Shown here: positions 1 to 17,146 of the stretch, one piece after another
Numbering within the stretch: the stretch's first letter is position 1
How the letters are laid out: each line of letters begins with the position of its first letter
Source: Cladocopium goreaui
Lineage: Eukaryota; Sar; Dinophyceae; Suessiales; Symbiodiniaceae
Length of the DNA stretch: 64,000 bases
Assembly: GCA_947184155.2 (NCBI GenBank)
Contig: CAMXCT020001558.1
Span: 134,663 to 198,662, forward strand
Direction: 5' to 3'
Made by a program: the position numbers and the translations under genes
The notes under the pieces: model-generated
Databases searched by the model: none
The model's input: only the letters and a program-made list of their open reading frames with translations
What the model was told of the DNA's origin: nothing

Positions 1-168
1 ACATTTTCAATATCGAATCATCCCAGCACATCTTTCGTTTGGTTCAATAAAAGGACCGACTTTGGTCATGATTAACCATGCAGAACATGTGGATACCCCA
101 GACGATTCGAACAAATCTAAGGCGTTGGAATGGCACATTTTAGATGTAGACTCTTCGACCCTAATGGT

Positions 169-274
169 TACCCTCTGGTAAACTAACATAGCTATGGAAA
201 ATCACTATTTTTAATGGGAAAATCCACTACAAATGGCCATTTTCAATAGCTATGTTAGTCATAACCAGAGGGTA
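169..274. repeat. Introner-like element, family A copy
   Basis: Inverted-repeat element with ends TACCCTCTGGTAA and TAACCAGAGGGTA and the family core (AACATAGCTATGGAAAATCA, then TTTCAATAGCTATGTTAG). It lies just upstream of the first candidate exon at 326. Confidence 0.85.
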
Positions 275-325
275 AATCAAACATTTACAGACTTACAGAG
301 CTTCAGTTGGGATCATTCCCCGCAG

Positions 326-1388
326 GTTGAGGCGAACACCTTGCTCTCGGAGGCGCCAGTGGCCACTGGTGGTGGTTGGTTTCTTATTGGTTTTGATGGG
401 GAATGATCATTGATCATTGATATGGGTGTGTCTGAAAATAGTGTACCCCTAAACCCAATGGTTCATGATCATTATCCCTATTAAATGGCTATAATTGGGA
501 ATATACCCTATTTTCAGACAAACCCATATGAATGGAAGGTATATTTCAATGGCTTCTAAACATTAAAGTATAATATCCTACTCAACATTGATATGATTGA
601 AGGGTATCGAAGGCGGGTGATTTTCCATCTTTGGATGATTTAAGGGATGGTACAATGATTGATGTACTGTTTTATGGTATGCCCAGCTATTTATAGTGAA
701 CTTTGTAATGTGATGAACTTGTTCAGCGTCCCTCAGGAATACCACAGGCTAGCTCATGGGAATTCAACCACCTTCCCCCACGTTGTCGCACTTCCTACAC
801 CATTCTCATTCTGGACTGCACATCATATACTCTAATCCTATGAAAACCACCATTAAAATCCTTATATTAAACCCCGATCTTCGGCTCCAAACAAAACCCC
901 AGGCCCAGATCTGTTCTTCAAATTCGCATTTGAAGTGGCAAAAACCATACGAAATTCCCATGGTTTGCGGGTAATAAAAAACCTACTCAGTAGGTGATTG
1001 TGATGGGATTCCCACAAAAAATGGGTGGCGCAGGTAGCCGATGAGGTCGCAGCTTCCGCAGGGGCGGCTTGCCACAGCACCTGGGCTTGTTGGCATCAAA
1101 AGTTTTTTTTTTTTTTTTTAAATCCATTATTGACGCAGTTATTGATCCATAAATGCAGATCATTGATGTTTGTTCATCTAGTTCATGATCTATTTCATGA
1201 AGATTCACTGATTATGGATTCCGATATATTCCCATTATCACCCTGTTTCTTTTGAGGCGTCACCTGAAGGGGGGGGTCGATACACGGATCACCCTGTCTT
1301 CAGATAACTCGTGAAGATAATATCGCCCGAAGCATCCAACTGTCAATCCAAACTATGAGGTTTATGTAGACATGATATCTCTGATATC

Positions 1389-1419
<31 letters not shown>

Positions 1420-4400
1420 GATGAATCTAGGCATAGGCAGATGTTTCTGGGGTGTGTTGCAGCAAGTCTCATCCTTTCGCGAGGTGATGAAGTGCACATG
1501 TCACATGTGCTCGAGGCCGGTGAGGATAGGTGGATCATCTGATGGGAAATCCATCATACTTAGTTTTATTATGTTTTATTAATTGTTGTTTATACTCCAT
1601 TAAGAGGCATCAATCACCAGTATCAATCATTACTGACAACAAAATAAACCATCATTATCTGGTTGGTGGTTTGGAACATTCGGATTATTTTTCCATATAT
1701 TGGGAATAATGATCCCAACTGACTAATACTTTCAGAGGGTTGAAACCACCAACCAGTTATATATATATATGTGTGTGTGTACGGTATGTAATATCCATTA
1801 TATGAGATAATTCCCACCACTAAGGGCAGTGATTGAAGACTTAACGGAGTTTTCAGAAGTCTTTGAATGCGAGGGGATGAGATTAGGACTCGCAGCCTGC
1901 TCAACAGTTGAGCTTTGTCATACCCAAGGCCTGTCAATGATAGGATGCATCTATCATGCATCTAGCGATGGAATTTCATAGACTCAATAAGTTTATCCCA
2001 CTATTGATGGTTATATAATATCATATTAATTACTCATTATTAAGTAATATAGGTAATGTATGGTAATGTTATTCTTGTTATTTCCTCCGCTGAGTGTTCC
2101 ATAGAATTGCTCCGACTGATCGCAAAAACCACCTCCAAATCCTCCAATCTCCTGGCCGATCAGAGCTGGTTCCGGGAGCTGTACGGATCAGACGAGTTAT
2201 ATTTCTATAGTATATATACAACAGTCAAGAATCAAGTATAAATCCATTTGGTAAACTAAGATAGCTTTGAAAAATAGCAATTTCATCCAATCTACTGATT
2301 AAATTGATGGATGATGACAAATTTAATCCAAAAAATTACATAACATCATATAACATCCAATATCAACAGTTAAATGTCTAATTATCCAAATCAACATCCA
2401 ATATTTCAATGCTCATATTTTTCTGGGTAAATTATAACGACCTCACTGCGACCTCACTGCGACCTCACTGGAAATCATGGTTAGTAAGCGGAATCATCCC
2501 CAAATGGCCTTAATTCAGGTTGGTGAAATATTATAATTTACCCATATCCAACATCCAATACCCTCTGGTAATTTAACATAACTATTGAAAATCACCATTT
2601 TTAGTGGGAAAATCCACTATTAATGGCCATTTTCAATAGCTATGTTAAATTACCAGAGGGTTACCCAGATTGTTTATCCAATATCAACAGATATCAACCG
2701 CAGGCCATGGGAGTCAGCAAGGTGCCGAGAAGTGGTGAACCGTGGCGGAGGGGAAATCTGAAAAAGGAAAATATGGAGGTTTGAATGGGACATATATGGG
2801 AACATATGGGAACATATGAAAAAATCCACTATAAAAATATATATATATATATATACATATGTGTATATATATATATATGTGTGTGTATGTATATATGTAT
2901 GTGTATATACATATATATAATTATATATACACATTATATATACGTGGGCCATCATCTATAAATTGTCAATGGGAAGAGCTGAATTTGCTGAAGACCATGG
3001 GTAAATCCACCAGACATAGGGGAATCCACTGGGAGCAAATCCTGTGGAAGATCTCCGTTCGCGCGCTGACAGATGTTCATTGGGTCATTTTTCCTGTGGA
3101 GTCCCTTGCCGAAGCGTATCAACATCCTTTTCAAAAGAAACAAAAGGGGAAAAAACCCAATCAGCTGGAAGAATGCTCGATAGTATTTGGATGTATTTGG
3201 TGAGTTCATTTTTGGGGTGCCAAAACTCCAGGCTTCATCACCTGATCACCAGCTGCAGGATTGGGCCATGGGAACATGTCGCTTCACACTCGGACGAGAA
3301 AGTACGACGCAGGAGGCATCTGCAGAAAGGTCACGGGTCAGGCCATGCCAGGCCTACAAGATGTTATGAAGTTGGTCTATTATTCGATCTAACCATCAAT
3401 TGATATATAGATATAGAATAGTATATATAACCATATAGATAGTATATAATGTAGAATGTATAACTATATAGATATAGATAACCATATATTTATCTATAGA
3501 TATATTTACCATAAATTGATTTATATATATATATATATAGAATAATAGATATATTTATGGTAAATAGAAATATATTATAGATATATCTTACCATATAATA
3601 TAGAATACTATATAGATATGTTTATCATAAATTGATGGTTAGTGTATGTTATTGTAGTTGTAAACCAACTTAGCCATCTAAGGGGCCCCACATTGTAGGG
3701 GCCACCCGTCATTTTTCGCATTTCCTTTCTATTTTGAAGCTAATGTGGATCTGTGCCCAAATCATTCTGTGCGATTTCCCCAGCCGAATCCAGCTGATTT
3801 TTTCCGGCTTAGGTCGCGATACGAAGAAAAAGTTTCAGCTTCTTGAACATGAACATGGACAAGATTTCAAATTAATTTAAAAACAATATCATGGCGAAAC
3901 AGAGTGGGGCAACACGGAACCTGAAAATTTAGGTACCAGGATTTTTAAATACATGCACATATATATATATGGTTATGACCCTTGTATTGTTGGGTTCGAA
4001 TTCTTACCAAAACAAAATGGCGCCAGGTAGACCATGCGGCGAAGGTCTTGGCTAAAACAGTGCTGAGGCTGGGCCAAAATTGACGTTGGACCTGCAAGCA
4101 TGGGTTGGTTTTTTGAAATTCAACATAGGTCTATTTATTTAGCATTATTTAGCTATATTTAGCTTTTGGGGGTATGAACCAAGCAAAATTCTAAAGATCA
4201 CTAAGAAGATCATGTTTGGGATGCCAGGATGGGCGGATGTTCATTGGTGAACACCCAGAGGCCACCAGTCATTTTGATGTGAAAAAGCCAAGGGTTCACC
4301 CGGGTGAATTCAGGAATGATCGTGTGTTTTCTTGAAGAAGTTGACTGGGCAGCAGAACGCAGAAATCGATGTGGCGTTTCTTTGCATTTCTGATGAGTAT

Positions 4401-7400
4401 GGCATTATAACTTCCCCTGCGTTCAACTGTTCTTTCATCATCTTTTCAAGGTACCCTCAAGGAGACCAAGGGGCAGCTATGGCAGCTACGGAAATCCATG
4501 GGCCTATGCTTCCATATCTACGTTGGTTCACCGGAGGGCATCTGGCAGTTTGATAATCCCTGGCAGATGCGCAGGCTCATGCCGGACGCGCAGGCACGGG
4601 GCTTCATAAGATTAGTGAGGTAAACCCAATGCCATAAGCCATCCACAATTGTGGTTTATGAAATTCATTGAAATCTGCTACTACCATGGAATGCTGGGAT
4701 GATGTTTAGTATGAGCACCAGTCATTATAGTCATCGTTGCTTGCTGGGATGCTATGGCATTGGGATTGCAATGTTTTTGGAGACATCCATCATATTAATA
4801 AAAAACAGCATTCAACAGTGGAAAACAACAGCATTCAATAGTGATATCCGCGTCTGATCGCACTTATCCAGCATTTGATTAAATGCCCTTTGGGATTTGT
4901 TGGTTGGTTTCCTTTCGTCTAAATTCTACAACCATGTGTTTTTTTCTTTCAGCTGGATCATGTTGTTTCCATTTCCCACTTTGTAAAACATGTAACATGC
5001 CCCGTGAAGATTTCTGAAGTTCCAGCTGCAGGCTGATGAGGCAGCAGAGGAGGCCACCATTGCGAGAGGGTGGGGAGACACCCCAATTTGGATGACCTTT
5101 GTTTTGATTGCTTACCCTCTGGAAATTTAACATAGCTATTGAACATGGCCCATTTAGTTCGTTGATTTCCTCATTAAAGATTGAGATTTTCCAGTTCGCT
5201 ATGTTAGTTTACCAGAGGGTATATCCCATTCTTGGGCCAAATATTAGATCATATGATGTATAGATAGCACATGGCTGATTTTTTCAAATTTGCCTTATGC
5301 CGACTTATGTCAGGGAATCATTGGTTGGTAATTTCCAGTTTGAACAGTTGGATGCTCTGAATTTCAAAACCCACCATTTTGACGGCTTGTTCATCTTGTT
5401 CCATATCTTTGCTGGTTGAATGATGGTTTTTGATGGTGACAACATGAAGCCCATCCAGTTCGCACCAGGCCCTACTGGTGGGAAAGATTGCAGGACAACC
5501 CCTGGATTCATGGGAAATTTAGAAAACATGGTTTCACGATGTTTCACTTAAGATTGTCCTTACAGTAATCAAGCCAGTGATTCATAGAACTTGTTCAACT
5601 TCAATGTTTATTGGTTAATGTTGGTTATAAGTTGTAAAGACATTGATAATGTTAACCATTATTCAGAATCATTAACCATATCACTATATATATATGTACA
5701 TACATGTATATATATATATGTATATATATATATAAGTGGCCTTATCTCAACTCCAATATACCGGTGATTTTCCCCATGCTGGCCATGTTTCCGTCGCCAG
5801 GTGGACCCGGAGTCGGTGAAGCTCACCCGCTTCACGCACGGAATGGGCGCGGTGACCCGGATCTCCGACGCGATGTGCCGTGGGGGATGATGGACCCTCT
5901 GGTGATGTCAAAATAGCTATGGAAAATGGCCATAGAAATAGTGGATTTTCCCATGAAAAATGGTGGATCTTTCCATAGTTATGTTAATTTACCAGAGGGT
6001 AGATGATGGGGATGATGGAAATGGGAATGGGATATGACTGGAATACTCGGAATATGATGGAAGATGAACCACGGATTTCAATGAAGCATGGAATCATGAC
6101 CAGCTGGGAAATCCCCAAGAAAAAAATGAAGGTTTTGTGATGAGAAATCATCGTTCCCTAGTAGAAATGGGCGCATAAATGGTTATAAGTATACCTGTAC
6201 CTTGGGGTTAGCAAGTAGAAATGAGCTTGGCATAATTGTGACTTATGAGTTTTTGAATGGTTGCCAATACCAAGGGTAGGAGCTGACTGGAAAAATGGTT
6301 GGCAGCAGGCGAAAGCCCCATTGCTAGTTGCGAAGCTTTCAGGGCTTGGGTTTCTGGTGCGTTTTCTCATTCGTTGCAGGCGTTTGTTTTTCTTCCAACG
6401 CAGGGTGCGTTGCACCCATTTCCAGTACATCACATCGCATCGATTCGCATCGCACGCTCGTATGATGGCCGGATACAATCCAAGAACAATATCATGCACA
6501 TGTATATATATATATATATTATACACCTCTCCCTCTCTCTCTCTCTATATATATATATATACATATACATACGTATGACAGTTATCATCACTTGTCAAAT
6601 GGTTCGTATTCAACCGGAGAACGCCACCCCTTCAGTTCGAACAGCAGCCTTCAAGCGACCTCCGATGCTATGGGGGTACACCCCATTGTGGCATGTGCAG
6701 TATATCCCATAATATATATATATACCCTCTGGTAATTTAACATTGAAAATGGCCATTTATAGTGGATTTTCCCATTAAAAATTGTGATTTTCCATAGCTA
6801 TGTTAAATTACCAGAGGGTATATATATATATATATATATCCATATACATATATATTATGTATATCTTCGACCCCTCGCTAGTAGCATGGCCACGCCTTTT
6901 GTTGGCTGGCTGCCATGCGCGTCACCGTGGGCTCCACAGCTGAGAATTGCGAGCCCAGAGCTGCAGTTTTGGTGGTTTTAATGGGATTTACCCTCTGGTT
7001 ATATAATCATGGTTAATATATGGATAATCTATGGATAATCTATGGTTAATATATGGATAATCTATGGAAAATATGGATAATCTATGGTTTATGGTTAATA
7101 GTTACCCGGCCTGGTAAACATACAAAAAGCTATTGAAAATGGCCCAGTCGAAATAGTTGATTTACCCATTAGAAATTGTGATTTGTCATATAGTTATGTC
7201 AAACGTTTACCAGAGGGTATGCGAATGGGATATACTCTCTGGTAAACTAACATAGCGAACTGGAAAATCACCATCTTTAATGAGGAAATCAACGAACTAA
7301 ATGTGCCATTTTCAATAGCTATGTGAAATGGGCGGAGAGTATTCTTAATGAATTATAGGATACCATAGTTAACCGTAGTTTTTTTAGGATATCCCAGTCC

Positions 7401-8025
7401 GTTGATACCATAGTTGATCCCAGTCCGTGGGGTCTCATAGGATGATCCTATTTATTGTGATGACTGGGGGATGGTTTATTATTGTTTTACCCACATTATA
7501 CCCATAGCTAGCCTATAATAGCCTATAGGTAGCCTAAAAATCCCCAAAATAGCTGCCTATAATAATCTATGATTATGACACTTCAGACAATGTTCGAGAT
7601 TTTTTTCAGGAAAAGATGCTGCTAAACTGTGATAACCCAACTACGCCAAGTGAAGAGATTATTACTTGGATCAGTTTGTCGCTGCATGCCCCCAACGGGC
7701 AGCAACCTTGCCTCACAAAGGTTTGGCTGGTGGTTGGAGATGTTTTTTATTCCCCCCTGAACCTGCTTACTATGAACCCAATTCACTATGTATAGATATA
7801 TATAATATATATATATGTATAGATATATGTATATACATATATGTATATATAATATATATATATATATTTATATATATATACACATAGTAATCCGCAAAAA
7901 GATAGTAAAACCATCAGTGTTTCAGTCGGATTTTACTTTTCTATATCCTTATTTTAGGGCTTGCGACACCCAGCAGTGGTGGCCCCGGTGGGGGCTATGG
8001 CAGGAAAGTTGGCTCATCGAGTTAG
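326..8025 (+). CDS. Unknown spliced protein, about five exons
   Basis: I do not recognise the family. Likely exons are 326-368, 2105-2185, 4451-4614, 5801-5879 and 7958-8025. Each starts after AG, and the phases join without a stop using GT donors at 369, 4615 and 5880 and a GA donor at 2186. Readable pieces include LLRLIAKTTSK, WFRELYG joined to TLKETKGQLWQL, YVGSPEGIWQFDNPWQMRR, and RFTHGMGAVTRISDAM. The last exon would end in a Gly/Ser-rich tail with TAG at 8023. The exon at 7958 is also open in another frame, rich in Trp and ending at 8054, so the C-terminus is uncertain. The first exon found carries no start codon, so the gene begins further upstream or outside the window. Introner copies lie in its introns at 2559, 5113, 5894, 6723, 6989 and 7233. 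GC-rich codons stand out against the AT-rich introns. Confidence 0.5.
422..529. repeat. Inverted-repeat element, family C (TCTGAAAATAG ends)
   Basis: Left end TGGGTGTGTCTGAAAATAG and right end CTATTTTCAGACAAACCCA are near-perfect inverted repeats about 108 bases apart. Related copies are at 21678 and 30877. The right end contains TTTTCAG, a natural intron acceptor. Confidence 0.7.
1659..1756. repeat. Introner-like element, family B copy
   Basis: Starts CTGGTTGGTGGTTTGGAACA and ends AACCACCAACCAG, with the internal TTTCCATATATTGGGAATAA and TTTCAGAGGGT segments shared with copies at 30409, 51576 and 59154. Confidence 0.8.
2425..2543. repeat. Inverted-repeat element with GGGTAAATTATAA ends
   Basis: GGGTAAATTATAA at the left and TTATAATTTACCC at the right form a 13-base perfect inverted repeat. 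Inside are three direct copies of CGACCTCACTG. Only one copy was noticed in the window. Confidence 0.65.
2559..2663. repeat. Introner-like element, family A copy
   Basis: ACCCTCTGGTAATTTAACAT at the left and TTAAATTACCAGAGGGT at the right with the standard core. Located inside the intron between exons 2105-2185 and 4451-4614. Confidence 0.85.
2838..3620. repeat. AT/TATG microsatellites around a short unique stretch
   Basis: Long TATA/TATG runs at 2838-2945 and TATAGATA-type runs at 3400-3620 flank about 450 bases of more complex DNA (2950-3390). That stretch is open in several frames but shows no family I recognise. It lies within an intron of the first gene. Confidence 0.6.
5113..5221. repeat. 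Introner-like element, family A copy
   Basis: TACCCTCTGGAAATTTAACA left end (one change destroys the GGTAA donor) and GTTAGTTTACCAGAGGGTA right end. The core carries the variant GTTCGTTGATTTCC, also seen inverted in the copy at 7233. Confidence 0.8.
5894..6001. repeat. Introner-like element, family A copy
   Basis: ACCCTCTGGTGATGTCAAAA left end and TTAATTTACCAGAGGGTA right end. It begins only 14 bases after the predicted end of exon 5801-5879. Confidence 0.8.
6723..6820. repeat. Introner-like element, family A copy in an AT repeat
   Basis: TACCCTCTGGTAATTTAACA to AAATTACCAGAGGGTA, slightly shortened in the left arm and flanked on both sides by (TA)n. Confidence 0.85.
6989..7219. repeat. Degenerate family A introner with internal repeat expansion
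   Basis: Begins TACCCTCTGGTTATATAATC and ends AAACGTTTACCAGAGGGTA. The left part is interrupted by tandem ATGGATAATCTATGGTTAAT copies. It is more than twice the usual family length. Confidence 0.6.
7233..7341. repeat. Introner-like element, family A copy
   Basis: TACTCTCTGGTAAACTAACA left end and a decayed right end GGGCGGAGAGTA. It lies 13 bases after the previous element, so the two are nearly head to tail. Confidence 0.75.
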
Positions 8026-8300
8026 ATGTTCCGGAGAAGACCACGGCCGCTTGACACACAGATGTTTCGGTGTATATATATATACACAGTGAGTATATAT
8101 TATATCTGTTAATGTATAGATATGATTAATAGATTATAGTCATAGACGATCATAACAATATTGTAATTTGCATTGAATATCATAGAACATATAGACATAT
8201 ATATATATACAATATACATGCATATATGATATATGCATAATATATAGTATATATTCATTGATATATATATAATGTATACATGCTTATCTACATACATACA
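7795..8300. repeat. TA-rich microsatellites flanking the last exon of the first gene
   Basis: TATA/TATG runs at 7795-7880 and 8068-8290. They create many long tyrosine/isoleucine-rich false ORFs on both strands. Confidence 0.7.
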
Positions 8301-8717
8301 CGCACGTATATGGAACTGTAGGGAGATACTTCGGAAAAAAAAACCGGAGAATCACCCTCTGAATACGCGTGGAATTCGAAGTGTTACAGACGTTTTAGCA
8401 CCGCATCCTCTACATGTTTTAACTCTGTTTTACATTGAAAGTCTGCAGGTGTGCTTTAAAACTGCAACTTTCAGACATGCTCCGGGAAGATCAAAAGATT
8501 GTGATATATTGTGATCTTTTGCAAGATGTCCGTGTTTCCCCCCCGAGGGGATAACGTCTCATTTGAGTTGACGTATGTTTTCATTGTGATTTCGCTGTCA
8601 GCCACGTCAGCCCATTTTGGTCACATGTTGGTGGACTCTGGGCCATCGTTGGGTCGCTGAAACGTTGGCTCGCGTCTACCCATCTATATCCTTATGTATG
8701 TATAACACAATCAAAAG

Positions 8718-8823
8718 TACCCTCTGGTAAACTAACATAGCCATGGAAAATGGCTATTAATAGCGGATTTACCAATTGAAAATGGTGGATCTTTCCATGG
8801 TTATGTTAGTTTACCAGAGGGTA
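8718..8823. repeat. Introner-like element, family A copy
   Basis: TACCCTCTGGTAAACTAACA left end and GTTAGTTTACCAGAGGGTA right end, both intact, with the GGTGGATCTTTCCAT core variant. Confidence 0.9.
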
Positions 8824-8950
8824 ATTATATATGCACACCCCTCCTCTAAAGGAACAGTTCGATGTTGAAAAACCACCATTTCTAGATCAGTGTTCCATGA
8901 TTTTTCCATCATTTTACACATGTTCATGTTACCCAAGCTGATCTTCCAAG

Positions 8951-9088
8951 GTCGCCTCACTGAAGCGGATCTTGCAGAAACCACCGCACTCTTTGGAGGT
9001 CACAGCGGCAACCAAGGTCCTGTTGCTTGACGAAAAGCCGTTGATAGCTTTCGGCCATGGGAAATGGATCTTGCAGAAACCACCAAAG
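8951..9088 (+). CDS. Exon-like open stretch, possible upstream GH1 exon
   Basis: Forty-six codons between an AG acceptor and a GT donor, phase 0 at both ends, with coding-like composition. The peptide contains the near-repeat KRILQKPPH ... KWILQKPPK. The next recognised exon (11463, GH1) is also in phase 0, so this could be an N-terminal GH1 exon. No family similarity supports this, and no start codon is seen. Confidence 0.25.
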
Positions 9089-10539
9089 GTGGGAATTTCA
9101 TGGAATATTCATGGAATATTGGGGTATTAATGGGGTATTATATATATATATATACAGTATACAGTATACAATATGGTATATGTATGGTATATATGGTATA
9201 TGTATGGTATATATGGTATATTAATGGGGTAGTTATGATATAATATATATATATATGGTATATATGGTATAAAGTTTTTGTTTAGAAACTAACTATTGGC
9301 TAATCATGGCTACCCTGGACAAGTCCCGGAGTTCCGTGAGGCCTTGGGCCAAAGCTCTCACCGAACATTTTGGGCCCTATGACTCTTGGAGCCACTGCAA
9401 ACATGGCAATGGACCATGGCCCACTATGTCAACTATGTAGATATAAATATGTATGATATAACCTATTGATCCTTGCCTTTTTTCTTTTTGGGACATTGTT
9501 AGACTTTAAGCTGACTACATTTGCAACAGCACCTGGTCAGATTTGTCGGCGGAACCAGGTTTCGCAACAACGGTGCTTTGCTTGCATGATGGTTTCTGGG
9601 TGGCGGAGCACCTTTTTCGTCAGACAGATGAGCTAGACTCGCTAGACATTGTCCCAACATCAGAAAATGGTCGCTGCTTAAGTCGGCTGTTTCATGAAAC
9701 ATGCTTTGGCTTCACAAAGTTTAATTATTTTATTATAATGTTTTATCCCTAGTTCTGAAACGTTGCAGCTTTTCACTCACATCCGAACCTTTGCCGAGAG
9801 GCAACTCTCATCAAGCATGCCAGATCATCAGCAAGAAACAACTCGAAATGTGTGCTGACTATGGAGCATGGTCCATTGATAGATTTACTTCGATGATTTA
9901 CCTCTCAGAAATGGAGATTATTCCATAGCTGAATGGCTTTTAGGGTCTTTTTCCCCTTCCGAGCCTAGGAGTATTGACGACACTCTTCGACAAAGAGCTT
10001 GTGCACAGTCATGCACCTTTGGTTATGTTGGCTTTTCAGTGTAGTTGGATTATATACCTATATACATTGGGGGATGGTCATCAATCCATCAATAGGTATG
10101 TCAGGTATGTACATACCCATTTTAATGGTTCCCATTATGGGATGGATGACCATAAACAATGCACCATGTTTTGACCAGATTCATATGGTTATATATCGAT
10201 GTAAATTCATTCATATATGCTGGCCGCATGACCATCTTGATATTTCAAGAAAACGTAGTCGTGATTGTTGTTGTTCTTATTACTTTCATCATTGCTGTTG
10301 CTCTTACTGCTACAACTTTGGGTCATGGGATTGGCTAACTGGTTAGATCTGGTTGGGTTATAAACCACTAAACCATGGATTTTCCTATGAAATATCGGGT
10401 TTCCTGTAGATTTTCTCTTAAACCAACCTGCTGATAAATCCCAATTACTGTATCCATTTGCTAACACCCATCTAAGTGCCATCGCTCATGGCAGCTTCAG
10501 GTAACTCTGCTGAATGCATCTTGGCTCCCTGCAGTTGCT

Positions 10540-10755
10540 GTAGTTACAATGTGGGGCCGCTCAAAACCATTGGAAAATGGTGATTTGACCAAGAACAATG
10601 ATGTTTTTATGGGATTTATAGCTGATTTATGATGTTTAAGTTGATTTTTGACTACAATAAGTAGGCCTAAGTAGGGTTCAAGGTGGATATATCATGATAT
10701 ATCTATAATCGGATGGAGCTACAAACCAACTTATAGCTAGGGCGCCCCACCTTGT
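10540..10755. repeat. Inverted-repeat element with ACAATGTGGGGC ends
   Basis: The left end TACAATGTGGGGC is mirrored by GCCCCACCTTGTA at the right. The right-hand motif AAACCAACTTA ... CCCCAC ... TTGTA recurs at about 3660-3705, 12305-12362 and, decayed, 34150-34195, suggesting an interspersed family. Confidence 0.55.
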
Positions 10756-11462
10756 ACCCTGCTGAAAAGCAACATAAATATGGCAAGCCTCTAATTTGTA
10801 GATCCTCTTCCGAACGGGACACCATGGTTTTACTGATGTTTGCTGGAGGGTATATCATGTTGTATCATGTTGTATTCAATTCACGTAGATATCAGGAACC
10901 CCAAGTCTTGCCAGCATGGTCATTATTATGGTAAGTGTACCAATAATTTTGTTGTATTACTGTAACAGTGATATTATCAAACAAAACGGTAACATAACAA
11001 AGCATATGTCATATGTCATTACAGTAATTTAGGTAAACATCATATATAACAGTAATAACATAACAAGGTCGTTCTCCTGAGGATATAGATGAGTAACAGT
11101 ATACTTATACCACAGTATTATTATATTACTGCACCCATAGAGGAGTATAACTATCGTATTACAGGGATATAAGTAACTTATTCATAGTTATTCATAGTTA
11201 CCATAACAGTGGGTATTACTATTCCTATTAGCAACTATAACCATATATAAATCTGCAACGGTTACATTCTTGTTATAGTACTGTCGTATTACCCAGTTAT
11301 AAATGGCTTATAATCCCATAAAAACATATATAAACTATAGATCTATCACCTATAAACCATAGTGAAATTGGACTTCTTGGCACCAACTTAGCGATTCCGA
11401 ACTGGGGCTTGGCACCCTGGTGATGTCGTACTCCCCATGGTCCAACGGTCCCATGGTCCCAG

Positions 11463-16206
<4,744 letters not shown>

Positions 16207-17146
16207 GCCCCTCGGCAGCAGAAAGGCAATCTTCGCATGAATAAGACGAGGTCAACTAATGCGGTTTCACTTGTCAAGTAAATGCACATTGGACTGCGTC
16301 ATGTTTAGTTGGTTTTCAATATAACCAAAAGACATTGGGCAATCAAGGTCGTTTGTAAACATAACTGCAGTATCGTGGTATTCAATGGTATTCATATTTA
16401 TTATATCAGATTTATGTTATATTGATATTATGTTCATGTTACATTCATATGTTATTCACATTGATACCCCTCTGTTACCCTATATTATATACTTTATATA
16501 ATTCATAGGATTCATATGTTGATTGTGTGTGGGTCATTTGGGTCATGGCTACATGGAATGGACTGATCACGCCGCAGCCGTCATATATATGGGCCCTCGC
16601 GCCAAGAAACTGCTTTCCCAAGAAATTTGATCTGCCCTCCGATCATCAAACGTGGCAATTTTAGAACATCCCGATAATCAAAGGAGCTTGAAAAAGCGGG
16701 GAAAAGAAAATCTATGAATGGGGCATTGAAAAAATTGCCACGTGTGATTGCCCAAGGGTACGTTCATGGTGGCCAGCATTTGAAACCGGAGGGTGAATAA
16801 ATTTGAATAAATCGCCACTTTTGATGCGAGTGGGCAAGGTTTCCCCAGGGACCCCATGTAAATCCATGTAAATCCCCCATGTACAGCCAATACATGGCCT
16901 GCGTTGCGATAAGCCATGGCCGTGCCTAGCTTGCCGCCTGCGCATGCCTGTGCAGAATGTGATCCTCAGAGATGTTACGTTCAGGAGACCTCCTCAGCTG
17001 ACCTTTCTAGTCCCAAACTGGTACTCGAGTCTAGGTCACTACGCCCAAATGGTAACCGTTAATGAACCAAGCAATGCCAAGCCCAATTCTGAGAGAAGGT
17101 TAGATCCCTCATTATATCATATTATATCTCATTATCATCGTGCTTG
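16207..17146. other. GH1 intron upstream of the nested LicD gene
   Basis: No gene recognised. Open stretches at 16712-16945 (minus) and 16944-17147 (plus) show no known family. A promoter or spliced-leader acceptor for the nested gene would be expected here, but none is identifiable by eye. Confidence 0.5.

Larger units (their letters stand above)
8026..11462. other. Intergenic region or 5' part of the GH1 gene
   Basis: No confident gene was found. The start codon exon(s) of the GH1 gene should lie here, or just upstream. Contents are an introner at 8718, an exon-like stretch at 8951-9088, TATGGTATA repeats at 9135-9270, an inverted-repeat element at 10540-10755 and ACAGTAATAACA-rich simple DNA at 10960-11290. 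Confidence 0.5.

Noticed and set aside
2250-2290. Possible family A half-copy (TTGGTAAACTAAGATAGCTTTG)
   Set aside because: Only the left arm is vaguely present and no right arm is found; too weak to annotate.
2674-2955. Tyrosine/isoleucine-rich ORFs here and at 7666, 8109, 28613, 53710, 57856 and 62918
   Set aside because: Produced by TA, TATG and GATT simple repeats.
9543-9752. ORF of 69 codons with complex composition
   Set aside because: No family, no matching splice signals in phase with a neighbour; may be chance or a relic.
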